64,000 nt of DNA from Arcticibacter tournemirensis (lineage in GTDB: Bacteria > Bacteroidota > Bacteroidia > Sphingobacteriales > Sphingobacteriaceae): positions 3,472,001-3,536,000 of the forward strand of contig NZ_VFPL01000001.1 in NCBI RefSeq assembly GCF_006716645.1, written 5' to 3'. The first letter of the stretch is position 1; every line of letters starts with the position of its first letter. Below the pieces are notes generated by a model. That model ran no database searches and was not told where the DNA came from. It worked only from the letters and a program-made list of their open reading frames with translations. Of the stretch, positions 27,575 to 39,808 are shown piece after piece. The position numbers and the translations under genes were made by a program.

Positions 27575-27994
27575 TTATTTTAAAATATGCTTATTCACGA
27601 AATCAGCGGCATACACTTTAATCATGTCTCTCACCCGCCTGAACTCTTCCATGATCTCTTCCGGTGTTCCCTGAGCTTTAGCGGGATCAGGAAAATTATA
27701 GTGAAACCGTTCTACATTGCCAGGAAAGAAAGGACAGGCCTCTTTCGCGTTATCGCAAACGGTGATAACATAGTCGAACGGAACCGAAAGATATTCATCT
27801 ACATGATTAGAAGTATGCTTAGAGATATCGATATGGTCTTCTGCCATCACCTGTATCGCTTTCGGATTTACGCCGTGCGTTTCTATCCCTGCACTGTAAA
27901 CACTCGCTTTATCACCTGCAAAATGCCTCAGGTAACCTTCCGCTAACTGACTACGGCAACTATTGCCGGTACATAACACTAAAATATTCTTCAT
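27575..27994 (-). CDS. arsC: Arsenate reductase ArsC, thioredoxin type
   Basis: 139 residues of the low-molecular-weight phosphatase fold. The P-loop CTGNSCRS carries catalytic C8 (with C13), and the redox pair is C80/C87 in [14 protein letters not shown]. It reduces arsenate to arsenite with electrons from thioredoxin. Normal length and complete motifs; third gene of the operon. Confidence 0.95.
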   Translation of the reverse strand: MKNILVLCTGNSCRSQLAEGYLRHFAGDKASVYSAGIETHGVNPKAIQVMAEDHIDISKHTSNHVDEYLSVPFDYVITVCDNAKEACPFFPGNVERFHYNFPDPAKAQGTPEEIMEEFRRVRDMIKVYAADFVNKHILK

Positions 27995-28013
27995 TTAAAT
28001 AATTTATTCAACA

Positions 28014-28868
28014 TTAATTACAACATCCTGAACCCGGAGTACAGCAACCCGAATTTACTTCTGCGGGCTTTTCACCAAAAACTGTGATGCTTAAGATGCC
28101 GGTATTGCCTGACTTAAAACTTTCTATTTCATTTTCAGAGAGATAACGTTTAAGGATATCATCAGGAATGACAATTGCTTTTTGCTTCTGGACGATAACA
28201 TTTCTAAATCCCGCGGAATTGATGAATTGCAGATACTCCTCTTTCTGTACAGCTCCGGCAACGCAACCGGCATACATTTCGGCATCCTTTACCAGGGTTT
28301 CGGGTAACTCTCCTGACAGCACGATATCGGATATGCTGAAATGCCCGCCCGGCTTTAGCACCCTGTAGATTTCCTGAAAAACTGCCTCTTTATTCGGAAC
28401 GAGATTCAGTACACAATTGCTTACGATTACATCAGCCGTGTTAGCAGTAACAGGCATTTTTTCGATATCGCCCTGGCGAAACTCCACATTATTAAATCCA
28501 AGTTTCTCAACATTTGTCCTGGCCTTCTCAATCATTGCAGGAGTAAAATCAATTCCTATCACTTTACCCGACTCTCCAGTCTCTGCCCTTGCAACAAAGC
28601 AGTCGTTGCCGGCACCGCTTCCTAAGTCAATAACAGTATCCCCTTTTTTAATCTGAGCAAACTGCGTTGGCAAACCACATCCCAGGCCTAAATCCGCTTC
28701 AGGATTATATCCTTCCATAGTGGAATATTCGTCACTCATGATATTATATACTTCGGTAGAGCAACAGGACGACCCGCAGCAGGACGATTGATTTGTTTCT
28801 TTGTCCTGAAGGGCTATCTCACTGTACTTTTGTCTCACCAGTTCCTTTAATTTTTCTGAATTTTCCAT
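28014..28868 (-). CDS. arsM: Arsenite S-adenosylmethionine methyltransferase ArsM
   Basis: 284 residues. SAM site VIDLGSGAGND. The three As(III)-binding cysteines are C64 (LGLGCGLPT), C152 (VSNCVLNL) and C202 (YAGCVAGA). Extra cysteine clusters SCCGSSCCS near the start and GCCTPGSGCC at the end are usual in bacterial ArsM. It converts As(III) to methylated, volatile species. A copy of the ArsR operator lies 19 bp upstream, so it has its own regulated promoter in addition to read-through from arsR. Confidence 0.95.
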   Translation of the reverse strand: MENSEKLKELVRQKYSEIALQDKETNQSSCCGSSCCSTEVYNIMSDEYSTMEGYNPEADLGLGCGLPTQFAQIKKGDTVIDLGSGAGNDCFVARAETGESGKVIGIDFTPAMIEKARTNVEKLGFNNVEFRQGDIEKMPVTANTADVIVSNCVLNLVPNKEAVFQEIYRVLKPGGHFSISDIVLSGELPETLVKDAEMYAGCVAGAVQKEEYLQFINSAGFRNVIVQKQKAIVIPDDILKRYLSENEIESFKSGNTGILSITVFGEKPAEVNSGCCTPGSGCCN

Positions 28869-28886
28869 GATGATTTAATAAATGAT

Positions 28887-28902
28887 ATTGCAATATTACG
28901 AT
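28887..28902 (-). promoter_or_regulatory. ArsR operator in front of arsM
   Basis: Plus-strand ATTGCAATATTACGAT, identical over 16 bp to the site in front of arsR; it is an imperfect palindrome centred on AATATT. Confidence 0.75.
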
Positions 28903-28921
28903 ATATGATTATAAATTTTTT

Positions 28922-29251
28922 TTAGCAGCAGTCCGCTTGTCCTTTATAAGAAGAAAAAAAGTTATTCAGATGCGACTGAAGATCTTTCCAGACAGTGGGA
29001 TTTATACAATAGCATACACTTACACCTTCTATCGTCCCCTGAATTAATCCGGCATTCTTAAGTTCTTTAAGGTGCTGAGAGATGGTTGCCTGAGCCAGCC
29101 CCAGCTCGTCAACAAGATCGCCGCAAATACAGGCGTTGGCTTTAATGATCTGTTGCAAGATGGCAATTCTGGCCGGATGCGCAATTGCTTTCAGCATCAC
29201 AGCCATCCGATTCTGCTCTTCCGAAAATATTTCTGTTTTTGTAATCCCCAT
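28922..29251 (-). CDS. arsR: ArsR-family arsenite-responsive repressor
   Basis: 109 residues from the ATG at 29251. The longer frame to 29290 is rejected because it would place the operator inside the gene. Winged helix: LKAIAHPARIAILQQI, then ACICGDLVDELGLAQATISQHLKEL, where the CxC is the As(III)/Sb(III) site of ArsR, ending in a CC pair. It represses the operon until metalloid binds. The operator sits 6 bp in front of the start codon. Confidence 0.93.
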   Translation of the reverse strand: MGITKTEIFSEEQNRMAVMLKAIAHPARIAILQQIIKANACICGDLVDELGLAQATISQHLKELKNAGLIQGTIEGVSVCYCINPTVWKDLQSHLNNFFSSYKGQADCC

Positions 29252-29256
29252 AATAC

Positions 29257-29272
29257 ATTGCAATATTACGAT
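29257..29272 (-). promoter_or_regulatory. ArsR operator in front of arsR
   Basis: ATTGCAATATTACGAT on the plus strand, an exact copy of the site before arsM. Position next to the start codon implies autorepression. Confidence 0.75.
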
Positions 29273-29298
29273 TAATAGTTTATACTGCAAATTTTATT

Positions 29299-29329
29299 AA
29301 AAAAAAGCTGTAACCTTAAGATTACAGCT
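29299..29329 (-). terminator. Terminator downstream of the XRE gene
   Basis: AGCTGTAA and TTACAGCT form an 8-bp stem with an 8-nt loop; on the minus strand it is followed by seven or more T. About 100 bp past the XRE stop and just upstream of the arsenic operon, insulating it. Confidence 0.8.
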
Positions 29330-29426
29330 ACGCTAAATATGTATTGCGGATATTTTCTTTTCAATGCACCCACCTTATCAATGCCACAACCAACGGCCTT
29401 TGCAGAGGGAACGCAGGCTTATAAGA

Positions 29427-29870
29427 TCATGCGATCTTCTTTACGGTATGAAGATCTTCAGAATATACACCCAGAGTAGCTTCCTCCTGTATCTTCAATG
29501 TTGCAAGGATCAGATTTTTATCTTTCTCACTTTCTAGCAATCGTTCGTAAAGCTCCATTATCTTGCTAAAAAGTTTGAAGTCAGCTTGCGCTGTCATTGC
29601 ATTAGTATGGCGCGTATCACTAACGACCTGATTATTGATAACGGTTTCCTGATTAAAACTAATAATCGTTTCTACACTAACCTGAAGCACATCTGCTATC
29701 CGGCAGAGAACATTTTCGTCTATGCTTTCAGCTTGTTCTAATTTAGAGATCTTCTGCTGACTATATGAGAGTGCAGAAGCCAAGTTCCCCTGTTTTATGC
29801 CCCTAATTTCTCTAATTGCCCTCACATTTCGACCAATGTGAGCATCTGTCTTTTGACCGTTCATGTACAA
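29427..29870 (-). CDS. XRE-family transcriptional regulator
   Basis: 147 residues (a start two codons later is equally possible). N-terminal Cro/C1-type helix-turn-helix at about residues 13-70 with IKQGNLASALSYSQQKISKLEQ. The C-terminal half is helical with a DKNLILATLKIQEEA segment and no recognised ligand domain. A perfect 7-1-7 palindrome 26 bp upstream suggests autoregulation. The target genes are unknown. Confidence 0.87.
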   Translation of the reverse strand: MYMNGQKTDAHIGRNVRAIREIRGIKQGNLASALSYSQQKISKLEQAESIDENVLCRIADVLQVSVETIISFNQETVINNQVVSDTRHTNAMTAQADFKLFSKIMELYERLLESEKDKNLILATLKIQEEATLGVYSEDLHTVKKIA

Positions 29871-29895
29871 TTCCCCTAATCGTTAATCCCTTTTC

Positions 29896-29910
29896 AATAA
29901 TCCGATTATT
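29896..29910 (-). promoter_or_regulatory. Palindrome upstream of the XRE gene
   Basis: AATAATC-C-GATTATT, a perfect 7-bp inverted repeat around one base, placed 26 bp in front of the start codon. A plausible dimer site for the XRE protein itself. Confidence 0.5.
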
Positions 29911-30024
29911 CCTGTTTACGGTATCGAGTTTAAATTGGTTATAAAATAAGTGTCAAAAAGACGTGATCTTTATCACTATTTTTACTATCTCTGCAATAAA
30001 ACGGAGTTTTAGACGTAATCGTCG

Positions 30025-31197
30025 TTAATTGTACAGCAGAAATGCGGCCACCATAGTTTCCCACCGGCTTGCATCGGTTAGTAGAGCAATATTATCAGAG
30101 AAATAAGACATATCAGCCTCAAATAACCGGAGACTATTGCTGCGGCCCAAAAGCAAATCAAGATGATGCTCGCCGCTTTTGTTAACATGAGTTTTATATG
30201 TTTCCCAGTGAAACTCTTCTCTGTGAGTATCGATTATCGTTTTCAAGAGCAACAATCCCGTCCGCACGGGATAAAAACTCCGGGGGGCGCTTACATGCAA
30301 CATAATGCCTTTACACGAAAGGTTCCCGTATTTTCCCGCGCCGGGTATAAAACTTATTTCTCTTGCCCGTACGTTTTCGATTTCTAATGAATTGAACTGT
30401 TCGGCTATAAGCCGCGATTCCATCCAGGGAGCTCCCGCTACCCGGAAAGGAACAGCCGTACCCCTGCCCTCGCTTAAATTTGTCGCCTCAAGCAAACAAA
30501 GTCCGGGGTACAACAGAGCCGATTCAAAGCTACTTATTGCGGGAGAAGCAGGAACAAAGGAGGCCGACCAATCATGAAACATCATCTCTCTTGTCCAACC
30601 CTCACAACGGACCACATCCACAGGACAGTTTAAGTTCCTTGTCGCATTGAAATACAAGGCCAGCTCGCCTAACGTACAGCTATGCCTGAGGGGCATTTCC
30701 CATCTGCCAATAAAACTGCTTGCAAACTTTTCATCCAGAAATGGACCTTCGGCGAGGGAAAGCTGTCCGGATATAGGATTGGGACGATCCAGTATTATCA
30801 AAGGCTTGTTATACCGGGCAGAACTTTCCATTACCCACGTCATTGTCCATAAGTAGGTATAGAACCTGCTGCCGATATCAGGTAAGTCGACCAGTACAAG
30901 GTCTATATCCGCAAGATCTGCATCATCGGGAGCTAACTTATCTCCGTAAAGACTGACTACAGGTAAACCCGTAAGTGTATCGGTACAGGAATTCATCAAA
31001 TGGCCATCTTCTCCGGTAGTATCTAAACCGTGTTCGGGAGAGAAAAGCTTTACCAGGTGATAACCGTGATTAAGAAGCGCCTTTCGCGAGGCGATATAAT
31101 CCCTTGTGACCGCTGCATTATTAGTTAACAATCCGAGGCGTTTCGTCTTATCGCCGTTCAACAGGAATATGTCAATGCCATTCAATACCGGCTGCAT
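30025..31197 (-). CDS. namZ: DUF1343 / NamZ-like exo-beta-N-acetylmuramidase
   Basis: 390 residues from the ATG at 31197; the frame to 31260 adds a segment without signal-peptide character. Family marks: GLLTNNAAV, LFSPEHGLDTTGEDG, DLPDIGSRFYTYLWTM, DRPNPISG, SEGRGTAVPFRVAGAPW. The Bacillus subtilis member (GH171) releases terminal MurNAc from peptidoglycan fragments. With no signal peptide this copy should act in the cytoplasm, which would mean recycling of imported muropeptides, or else lack this activity. No mur-recycling genes are adjacent. Confidence 0.85.
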   Translation of the reverse strand: MQPVLNGIDIFLLNGDKTKRLGLLTNNAAVTRDYIASRKALLNHGYHLVKLFSPEHGLDTTGEDGHLMNSCTDTLTGLPVVSLYGDKLAPDDADLADIDLVLVDLPDIGSRFYTYLWTMTWVMESSARYNKPLIILDRPNPISGQLSLAEGPFLDEKFASSFIGRWEMPLRHSCTLGELALYFNATRNLNCPVDVVRCEGWTREMMFHDWSASFVPASPAISSFESALLYPGLCLLEATNLSEGRGTAVPFRVAGAPWMESRLIAEQFNSLEIENVRAREISFIPGAGKYGNLSCKGIMLHVSAPRSFYPVRTGLLLLKTIIDTHREEFHWETYKTHVNKSGEHHLDLLLGRSNSLRLFEADMSYFSDNIALLTDASRWETMVAAFLLYN

Positions 31198-31376
31198 AAT
31201 GTTTCTCTGAATATCTGCCTTACGATTGTACAAAAAGAAAGAATTTGAAATTGCTTTCACTAGAAGTGGACGTATTCTAACTCATTATAGAATCTGGACT
31301 TTATAAGATCGCTCTAAATAGCTGCAAACCGAAACTGAAGAGCCCCACCACTGGATTACATGTGAAGTACTTACTT

Positions 31377-31721
31377 CTATTCTTTTGGATTTATGTCCGG
31401 GGGAATAATTTGATATCGAGACAAAGGCTTACTAAAGCGGTTTTTTAAATCATCGTACATTTTAAGTTTCACTGATTCAGGATGAACACTATATTTTATT
31501 TTTGAAGCTTCATACCAAAAAGCATCCTTGAGAAGCTCGGTTGCCTTTTGGTCATTCCTCCAAAATTGATGTTTTCTAAATTCATCTAAATAAACGTTCT
31601 CTGATTTTTTTCCAGATGTTTCGAGATAGTTTTTTATTTTGCCGACATCGCTGACAAGAATAAAAAAACAAACCAGTGCGACAATGCTGATAAGAGCTGC
31701 AATAATTGATATAGTTTCCAT
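31377..31721 (-). CDS. Small membrane-anchored hypothetical protein
   Basis: 114 residues from the ATG at 31721 (METISIIAALISIVALVCFFILV), which gives a single N-terminal membrane helix; the longer frame to 31784 would run into the terminator of the tRNA gene. The rest is a charged cytosolic or periplasmic domain with FRKHQFWRNDQKATELLKDAFWYEA and a basic C-terminus. Not recognised. It stands alone, downstream of tRNA-Ala, and is more AT-rich than its neighbours. Confidence 0.65.
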   Translation of the reverse strand: METISIIAALISIVALVCFFILVSDVGKIKNYLETSGKKSENVYLDEFRKHQFWRNDQKATELLKDAFWYEASKIKYSVHPESVKLKMYDDLKNRFSKPLSRYQIIPPDINPKE

Positions 31722-31769
31722 TTCTAACAGGAGTTTTATAATTATAAATAGCAGTTGTGTGCAAATCGT

Positions 31770-31818
31770 GTGCACAAAAAACAAATCAGGCTTTTAAGAT
31801 TTTACCTAAAAGCCTGAT
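31770..31818 (-). terminator. Terminator of tRNA-Ala
   Basis: ATCAGGCTTTTA and TAAAAGCCTGAT form a perfect 12-bp stem with a 10-nt loop, 9 bp past the tRNA 3' end, followed on the minus strand by TTTGTTTTTTG. Confidence 0.88.
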
Positions 31819-31826
31819 TTTCAACG

Positions 31827-31900
31827 TGGAGAATATCGGAGTCGAACCGATGACCTTTTGCATGCCATGCAAACGCTCTAGCCAGCTGAGCTAATCCCCC
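31827..31900 (-). tRNA. tRNA-Ala (anticodon GGC)
   Basis: 74 nt folding as a full cloverleaf. The acceptor GGGGGAT pairs with ATTCTCC (two G-T pairs), the D arm starts AGCTCAGC, the anticodon stem TTTGC/GCAAA closes loop ATGGCAT with anticodon GGC, and the T arm holds GGTTCGACTCC. The discriminator is A; CCA is not encoded. Reads alanine codon GCC. Confidence 0.95.
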
Positions 31901-31918
31901 CTTTTTTGGAATTGAATG

Positions 31919-31948
31919 CAAATATAATGCTTCAGAATAAAATTCAAA
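31919..31948 (-). promoter_or_regulatory. Bacteroidota housekeeping promoter of tRNA-Ala
   Basis: On the minus strand TTTG, 18 bp, then TATATTTG, a perfect match to the TAnnTTTG box at -7; the tRNA begins 19 bp downstream. A good lineage marker. Confidence 0.75.
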
Positions 31949-31966
31949 GAAATATAGATGAAATAT

Positions 31967-32003
31967 AAAAAGGTCCGCAATCTCAAAGGATTGCGAACCT
32001 TTT
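31967..32003 (-). terminator. Terminator of the LacZ-type gene
   Basis: AAAAGGTCCGCAATC and GATTGCGAACCTTTT pair over 15 bp with one mismatch and a 6-nt loop, 13 bp past the stop; on the minus strand it ends in TTTTTATA. Confidence 0.85.
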
Positions 32004-32015
32004 AAGCATTTAATT

Positions 32016-35186
<3,171 letters not shown>

Positions 35187-35280
35187 TTATTCAAAGCTAT
35201 ATAGAGCAGGGGTAAATTAAGCATGAAAAGGGGGCAAAATAATTTGCAACAGAAAAATTACTTTGCCCGCGCATTATGGT

Positions 35281-37458
35281 CTACCTGCCCCCCGGAGGAC
35301 AATGCGACTTCAGGAAGTTCGTAAACAAGCCCGAAAGATGCTCCCTGGTACCCTCACCTTCGGAGATGGAGTGAGTTCTGTTGGGGTAAGACATCAGTTG
35401 AAACTGCTTATTGTATTTTATTAATTCATTAATCAGTAATTCGGCATTTTGATAATGTACGTTATCATCCCCCGTCCCGTGTATGTATAACAGGTTGCCG
35501 CGAAGATTCTGAACGTGGCTGATCGGCGAGCCATCAATAAACGGTTTTTTGTCCTCTTTGGGATTGCCCATATACCGCTCCTGGTAGATGTTGTCGTAAC
35601 TGAGCTGACTAGCAACAGCAGCCACTGCTATACCTGTTTTATAAATTTCAGGGTATTGAAACAGCAGGTTAAGCGTTGAGGAGCCTCCGCCGCTCCAGCC
35701 CCATACTGCAACCCTCGACGAATCGACAAACGGCCATTTGAGTATTTCTTTTGCAGCCATAGCCTGGTCCCTGATGTTCAGTATCCCGATGTTCTTATAT
35801 ATCGATTTACGCCATTCCCGGCCTTTCGGTGCCGGTGCACCCCTGTTTTCAACAGACATGTAAATATAACCGTCGTTAGCCATATCGCCCTCATAGAGCC
35901 TGTTAAATCCTGTGCCGTAAGAATCGGTAACGGTTTGACCAGCAGGTTCGCCGTAGACATAAAACACAACCGGATATCGTTTCGAAGGATCGAAGCTGGC
36001 AGGTTTCACCATCCATCCGTCCATAACCACACCTTCAGCTGTTTTAACCTTAAAGAACTCAGCCCTGTTATTCTTCAGCGAATCCAGAGGCATCTTAGCA
36101 CCTATCGTCTTATGGGAAGGGAGATCTACCCGTTCGGAGGCGGGAGAAACTAAACTGCTTGAAAAACGGTGAAAAGCCACTTTTCCATTTGGCGATATCA
36201 GATAACTGTTTGTACCCGAATATAAAGCTGGAGTGATTCGTTCAGCTTGTTTTTTACCAGAGATCGGAACCCTGTATAAATACGCCTGAGTGGCGTTCGA
36301 GGGTGATGCATCGAAATAAATGTAACCACCTTTTTCATCGATGAGGTTAATTGAAGAGATGTCATAATTTCCTTTTGTGACAAGTACCTCTTTTCCGTTC
36401 CTGTCAATCCTGTAAATATGGCGCCACCCGTCCTTCTCGCTTACCCAGAGGAATTCTTTGCCGCCGCTGATCCATTCCCAGCCTGAGGGGTCGTCGTCAT
36501 TCCACCTTGATTTGATGTCGATCCATGCATTATCCTTTTCTGTATATATCGTTTTTACTGCTCCTGAACCTGCATTACATAACATCACCCGGCTTTCATT
36601 CTGTTTCCGGTTAAGTTGCTGGATGATCAGTTCATTCGAATTATAAGCCCATTCCATACGTGGAATGTAATGCTGCACGGCGTCTCCTGGTACATTCATC
36701 CATACCGGTTTTCCCCCATCGGCGGCGATAACTGCGATCCTGCAGGAGCTGGGATCTTCACCTGCTTTCGGATATTCTACCGGAACGGTAAATGAATACA
36801 CTGAGTCGGTAGTGTTAATCATCAGGTAATTGCGGATATTTGACGCATCAATCTGCCAGTAAGCCAGTTTCTTGCTGTCGGGCGACCAACGGAAGCCGTC
36901 CCTGCAGCCAAATTCTTCTTCATACACCCAGTCAAATGTTCCATTAATTACACGATCCGTCCCATCAAAAGTGAGCTGGCTAACCTTACTGGTCTGCAAA
37001 TCCTCCACATAGAGATTATGAGCGCTTACATAAGCCGCTTTCGTTCCGTCGGGAGAGATTTTTGCATACATAAGTGAGGAAGACGGCAACCTCTTGCCTA
37101 ATTGCTTCAACGTACCGGTTTTCAGGTCATACAGATAATAGTCGCCCTTTGTATCATAACGCCATACTCTTTTGGTGTTATTCATGATAAGAAGCTTTTG
37201 CCGGTCGGCAGAGAACATAAAACGACGGACAGGAATAGCGGTGCTGCTTCCGGGCATGGTAAGCATTTTAGTACTTACAACTTCCGTGTTAACACCTGTT
37301 CTGCTGTCGGTTTGAATGATAGCGCCTTTTTCAAGCTTATAGTAGGAATAGCCGTCTGATGTCCATTGAGTCTCCTGACGAGCCTGGCCAGAGACGTGAG
37401 CGGTGACCAGAATTAAAAGTACAATAAGATATCCCCGGGAGGCAAACTTTTTCAGCAT
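35281..37458 (-). CDS. S9 prolyl oligopeptidase family, DPP-IV-like
   Basis: 725 residues from the ATG at 37458 (another ATG at 37491); signal peptide ending HVSGQ. An N-terminal eight-bladed propeller (DPPIV_N, to about residue 460) includes the double-Glu-like FDWVYEEEFGCRDGFRWSPDS, which in DPP-IV binds the free amino terminus of the substrate. The alpha/beta-hydrolase part has nucleophile serine in GWSGGGSS, aspartate in GTGDDNVH and histidine in NRTHSIS. It should remove X-Pro dipeptides from peptides in the periplasm. Lying 45 bp after the AraC gene of the hydroxyproline cluster on the same strand, it fits supply of proline or hydroxyproline peptides. Confidence 0.92.
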   Translation of the reverse strand: MLKKFASRGYLIVLLILVTAHVSGQARQETQWTSDGYSYYKLEKGAIIQTDSRTGVNTEVVSTKMLTMPGSSTAIPVRRFMFSADRQKLLIMNNTKRVWRYDTKGDYYLYDLKTGTLKQLGKRLPSSSLMYAKISPDGTKAAYVSAHNLYVEDLQTSKVSQLTFDGTDRVINGTFDWVYEEEFGCRDGFRWSPDSKKLAYWQIDASNIRNYLMINTTDSVYSFTVPVEYPKAGEDPSSCRIAVIAADGGKPVWMNVPGDAVQHYIPRMEWAYNSNELIIQQLNRKQNESRVMLCNAGSGAVKTIYTEKDNAWIDIKSRWNDDDPSGWEWISGGKEFLWVSEKDGWRHIYRIDRNGKEVLVTKGNYDISSINLIDEKGGYIYFDASPSNATQAYLYRVPISGKKQAERITPALYSGTNSYLISPNGKVAFHRFSSSLVSPASERVDLPSHKTIGAKMPLDSLKNNRAEFFKVKTAEGVVMDGWMVKPASFDPSKRYPVVFYVYGEPAGQTVTDSYGTGFNRLYEGDMANDGYIYMSVENRGAPAPKGREWRKSIYKNIGILNIRDQAMAAKEILKWPFVDSSRVAVWGWSGGGSSTLNLLFQYPEIYKTGIAVAAVASQLSYDNIYQERYMGNPKEDKKPFIDGSPISHVQNLRGNLLYIHGTGDDNVHYQNAELLINELIKYNKQFQLMSYPNRTHSISEGEGTREHLSGLFTNFLKSHCPPGGR

Positions 37459-37503
37459 CCCTGTTTCAGAAGTTTTGTAAACAAAATTCATTAATGCAGT
37501 ATT

Positions 37504-38385
37504 TTAACCAACGTTTTTTAAATAGTTATCTAAGTATTCCCGGGGCGAATTTCCGATAATACTTTTAAAAACCCTGTTAAAATTTGTAATACTATTAAAA
37601 CCGCAGGTGTATGCCACAGCAGAGATGCTATCAAACCTGCCGCCAGTGAGTTTTTTGCAGGCTTCGTTAATACGGGTTTCGTTTAGAAATGAGATAAAGG
37701 TATGCCCGGTATGTTTCTTAAAATACCTGCAAAATGCCTGGGGAGTCATGTGAGCGGCATTCGCAACATCCTCAAGAGTTATATCTTCATGATAACGCTG
37801 TAAAATGTAGTTATAAATATTGCTGATACGTATTCCTTCGTTCTCACTGAATGTAGTTGCATGGCCGAAAGATGATAGAGGATTAAGCTTGATTCGCATC
37901 TTGTTCATGAATTTCAGCAGAAGGAAAAACTGCATCAACTGATCCGGACCAGAAGATTTTTTTATTTCAAGCATCAATTGAGATACATCGTCGTAATACA
38001 TTGAGGGTAACTTAAATCCCTGCGCATGCTGATCAATAAAGAACTTTAGCGATTTCATTTCAGGAAGGCCAAAAAGAGAAGCCAGCGGCCCCATTGGATT
38101 AAAAAATAACATCAGGGCCTTTATCGTTTTGCCGTTCCTCTCGGTAAAGTATTCGGGATTACTTTTAAACAAATGTGGCTGATTAGGCCCAAGGAAATAC
38201 ACCTCTCCCGATTTAAAACTGTGCATATTGTTTCCAACGACCAGAGTGCCCTCTCCTTCCTGGATCCAGGCAATTTGCGCTTCTGTATGCCGGTGAAGAT
38301 AGGGATAGAAATGAGGAAGATGATCCTGCTGAACAATCACACTCTTGTCGTGTGCGACTGGAATGGTAAATTGTAATACTTTCAT
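37504..38385 (-). CDS. AraC-family regulator with cupin sensor domain
   Basis: 293 residues from the ATG at 38385 (frame opens at 38412). The N-terminal cupin barrel (about 1-110) has FYPYLHRHTEAQIAWIQEGEGTL-type sequence and FLGPNQPHLF. The C-terminal double helix-turn-helix (about 190-293) has ITLEDVANAAHMTPQAFCRYFKKHTG and the usual NRVFKSIIGNSPREYL end. Position inside the hydroxyproline gene set makes it the likely local activator. A direct repeat with 21-bp period in the divergent promoter at 43.48 kb is a candidate site. Confidence 0.92.
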   Translation of the reverse strand: MKVLQFTIPVAHDKSVIVQQDHLPHFYPYLHRHTEAQIAWIQEGEGTLVVGNNMHSFKSGEVYFLGPNQPHLFKSNPEYFTERNGKTIKALMLFFNPMGPLASLFGLPEMKSLKFFIDQHAQGFKLPSMYYDDVSQLMLEIKKSSGPDQLMQFFLLLKFMNKMRIKLNPLSSFGHATTFSENEGIRISNIYNYILQRYHEDITLEDVANAAHMTPQAFCRYFKKHTGHTFISFLNETRINEACKKLTGGRFDSISAVAYTCGFNSITNFNRVFKSIIGNSPREYLDNYLKNVG

Positions 38386-38539
38386 AAGAGCCCCAGTTAT
38401 TTGAGTTCTCAATTTACGAATATTACCTAATTATTAAAAACATATTATCTTACTGGGTTAAAATATGAGAAGTATTTGCTAAATTAAGACTTAAACCACA
38501 TGATTTTTGTATAAAAACAGGCAAAAAACGGATAGTTAG

Positions 38540-39787
38540 CTAAAAAAAGCGATCCGGGGAGAATGCCGACAGGGAGATATCTGGTTTCACCCCAAGCAGT
38601 ACCTGGCTTACAAGGCGACCTGTGGCAGGTCCCAGACTCAACCCCATCATTCCATGCCCTGTTGCTATTGTGAGGTTAGAATATTTTCTGCTACGCCCGA
38701 TATAAGGTAAGCCATCCGGAGATGAGGGCCTGAAACCAAACCAGATATCTTTTTCCGCTGGAACATCGGGTTTCAGATCGGGAAAATACCTGGGGACAGA
38801 CTCAACGATGCCTTTAACCCTGTTGATATTGATATGATTATTAATCTTCCCTATTTCCATGGTACCGCCATACCGAATACTGCCGTTCATTGGTGTTACC
38901 GCAACCCGTGCTTCAGCGAGCAGTGCAGGGATCTTCATTCGATTTTCGGGTTCTTTTACCATAAAGGAATATCCTTTACCTGCAAGCAAGGGAACTTTCA
39001 ATCCCGCCAGCCCCGCAATTGACGGCGACCATGAACCACCAGCAATAACATACTGGTCTGCTGTCCATTTTTCGTTTCCTGTATAAACACAGTTCAGGTT
39101 GTTCCCGGAGACTTCGATCTTATTTACCTCTCTGTTCCTTAGGATCTTCACGCCACGTGATTCAAGAAGGTCAACAAGTCCGTTGATGAACTGATTGGGA
39201 TAAATGTGGGCATCGCAACGGTAATGGACAGCTCCGAGAACATCTATATTCAGATCAGGTTGCAAAGCCCGGCATTCTGCGGCAGAAAGCACTTCCATAT
39301 CAATACCCAGCTCTCTCGCTTTATCTACCACATGCGCTTCTTCCTCAGCTGCCTTCTCTGTTTTATAGAACATAAGGATCCCCTTCTTTACAAACCCGAA
39401 CTCGAATGCCTTCTGACTATCCATCTCTTCGTATAACTTTTTACTTAACAGAGAGATGTCGCGGAGCGGAACTGCCGACCGTTCAACATGACCGGCATTG
39501 GCGTTTTTTAAGAACTTTATTCCCCACGACAGAAGGTCGGCGCTGAGCGAAGGTTTCACATAAAAAGGACTCTTACTGTTAAACATCCACTTTATGCCCT
39601 GCTGAACCATGCCCGGGGCAGCGAGCGGAATAAAATGGCTTGGAACGATCATGCCCGCATTTCCAAATGAGCAGCTATCCGTTAAATCGCCTTTTTCGAG
39701 AATGGTAACATCAAAGCCCGCTTCATTCAAAAATTTTGCAGAACAAAGACCTATAATTCCTCCTCCTATAATAATTACACTCGCCAT
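38540..39787 (-). CDS. FAD-dependent D-amino-acid / cis-4-hydroxy-D-proline dehydrogenase
   Basis: 415 residues of the DadA-like D-amino-acid oxidase family. The N-terminal GGGIIGLCSAKFLNEAG is the FAD dinucleotide-binding loop, and the C-terminal GFRPSSPDGLPYIGRS followed by TGHGMMGLSLGPATGRL is the family's second FAD contact. Next to an epimerase that yields cis-4-hydroxy-D-proline, it most likely oxidises that imino acid to pyrroline-4-hydroxy-2-carboxylate, passing electrons to the respiratory chain. By sequence alone it could oxidise other D-amino acids. Confidence 0.9.
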   Translation of the reverse strand: MASVIIIGGGIIGLCSAKFLNEAGFDVTILEKGDLTDSCSFGNAGMIVPSHFIPLAAPGMVQQGIKWMFNSKSPFYVKPSLSADLLSWGIKFLKNANAGHVERSAVPLRDISLLSKKLYEEMDSQKAFEFGFVKKGILMFYKTEKAAEEEAHVVDKARELGIDMEVLSAAECRALQPDLNIDVLGAVHYRCDAHIYPNQFINGLVDLLESRGVKILRNREVNKIEVSGNNLNCVYTGNEKWTADQYVIAGGSWSPSIAGLAGLKVPLLAGKGYSFMVKEPENRMKIPALLAEARVAVTPMNGSIRYGGTMEIGKINNHININRVKGIVESVPRYFPDLKPDVPAEKDIWFGFRPSSPDGLPYIGRSRKYSNLTIATGHGMMGLSLGPATGRLVSQVLLGVKPDISLSAFSPDRFF

Positions 39788-39808
39788 ATTGTATCTTCAG
39801 AAACTAAT

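Noticed and set aside
26488-29272. Arsenic genes as part of a transferred island
   Set aside because: No integrase, direct repeats or composition break is visible around the operon; flanks are ordinary.
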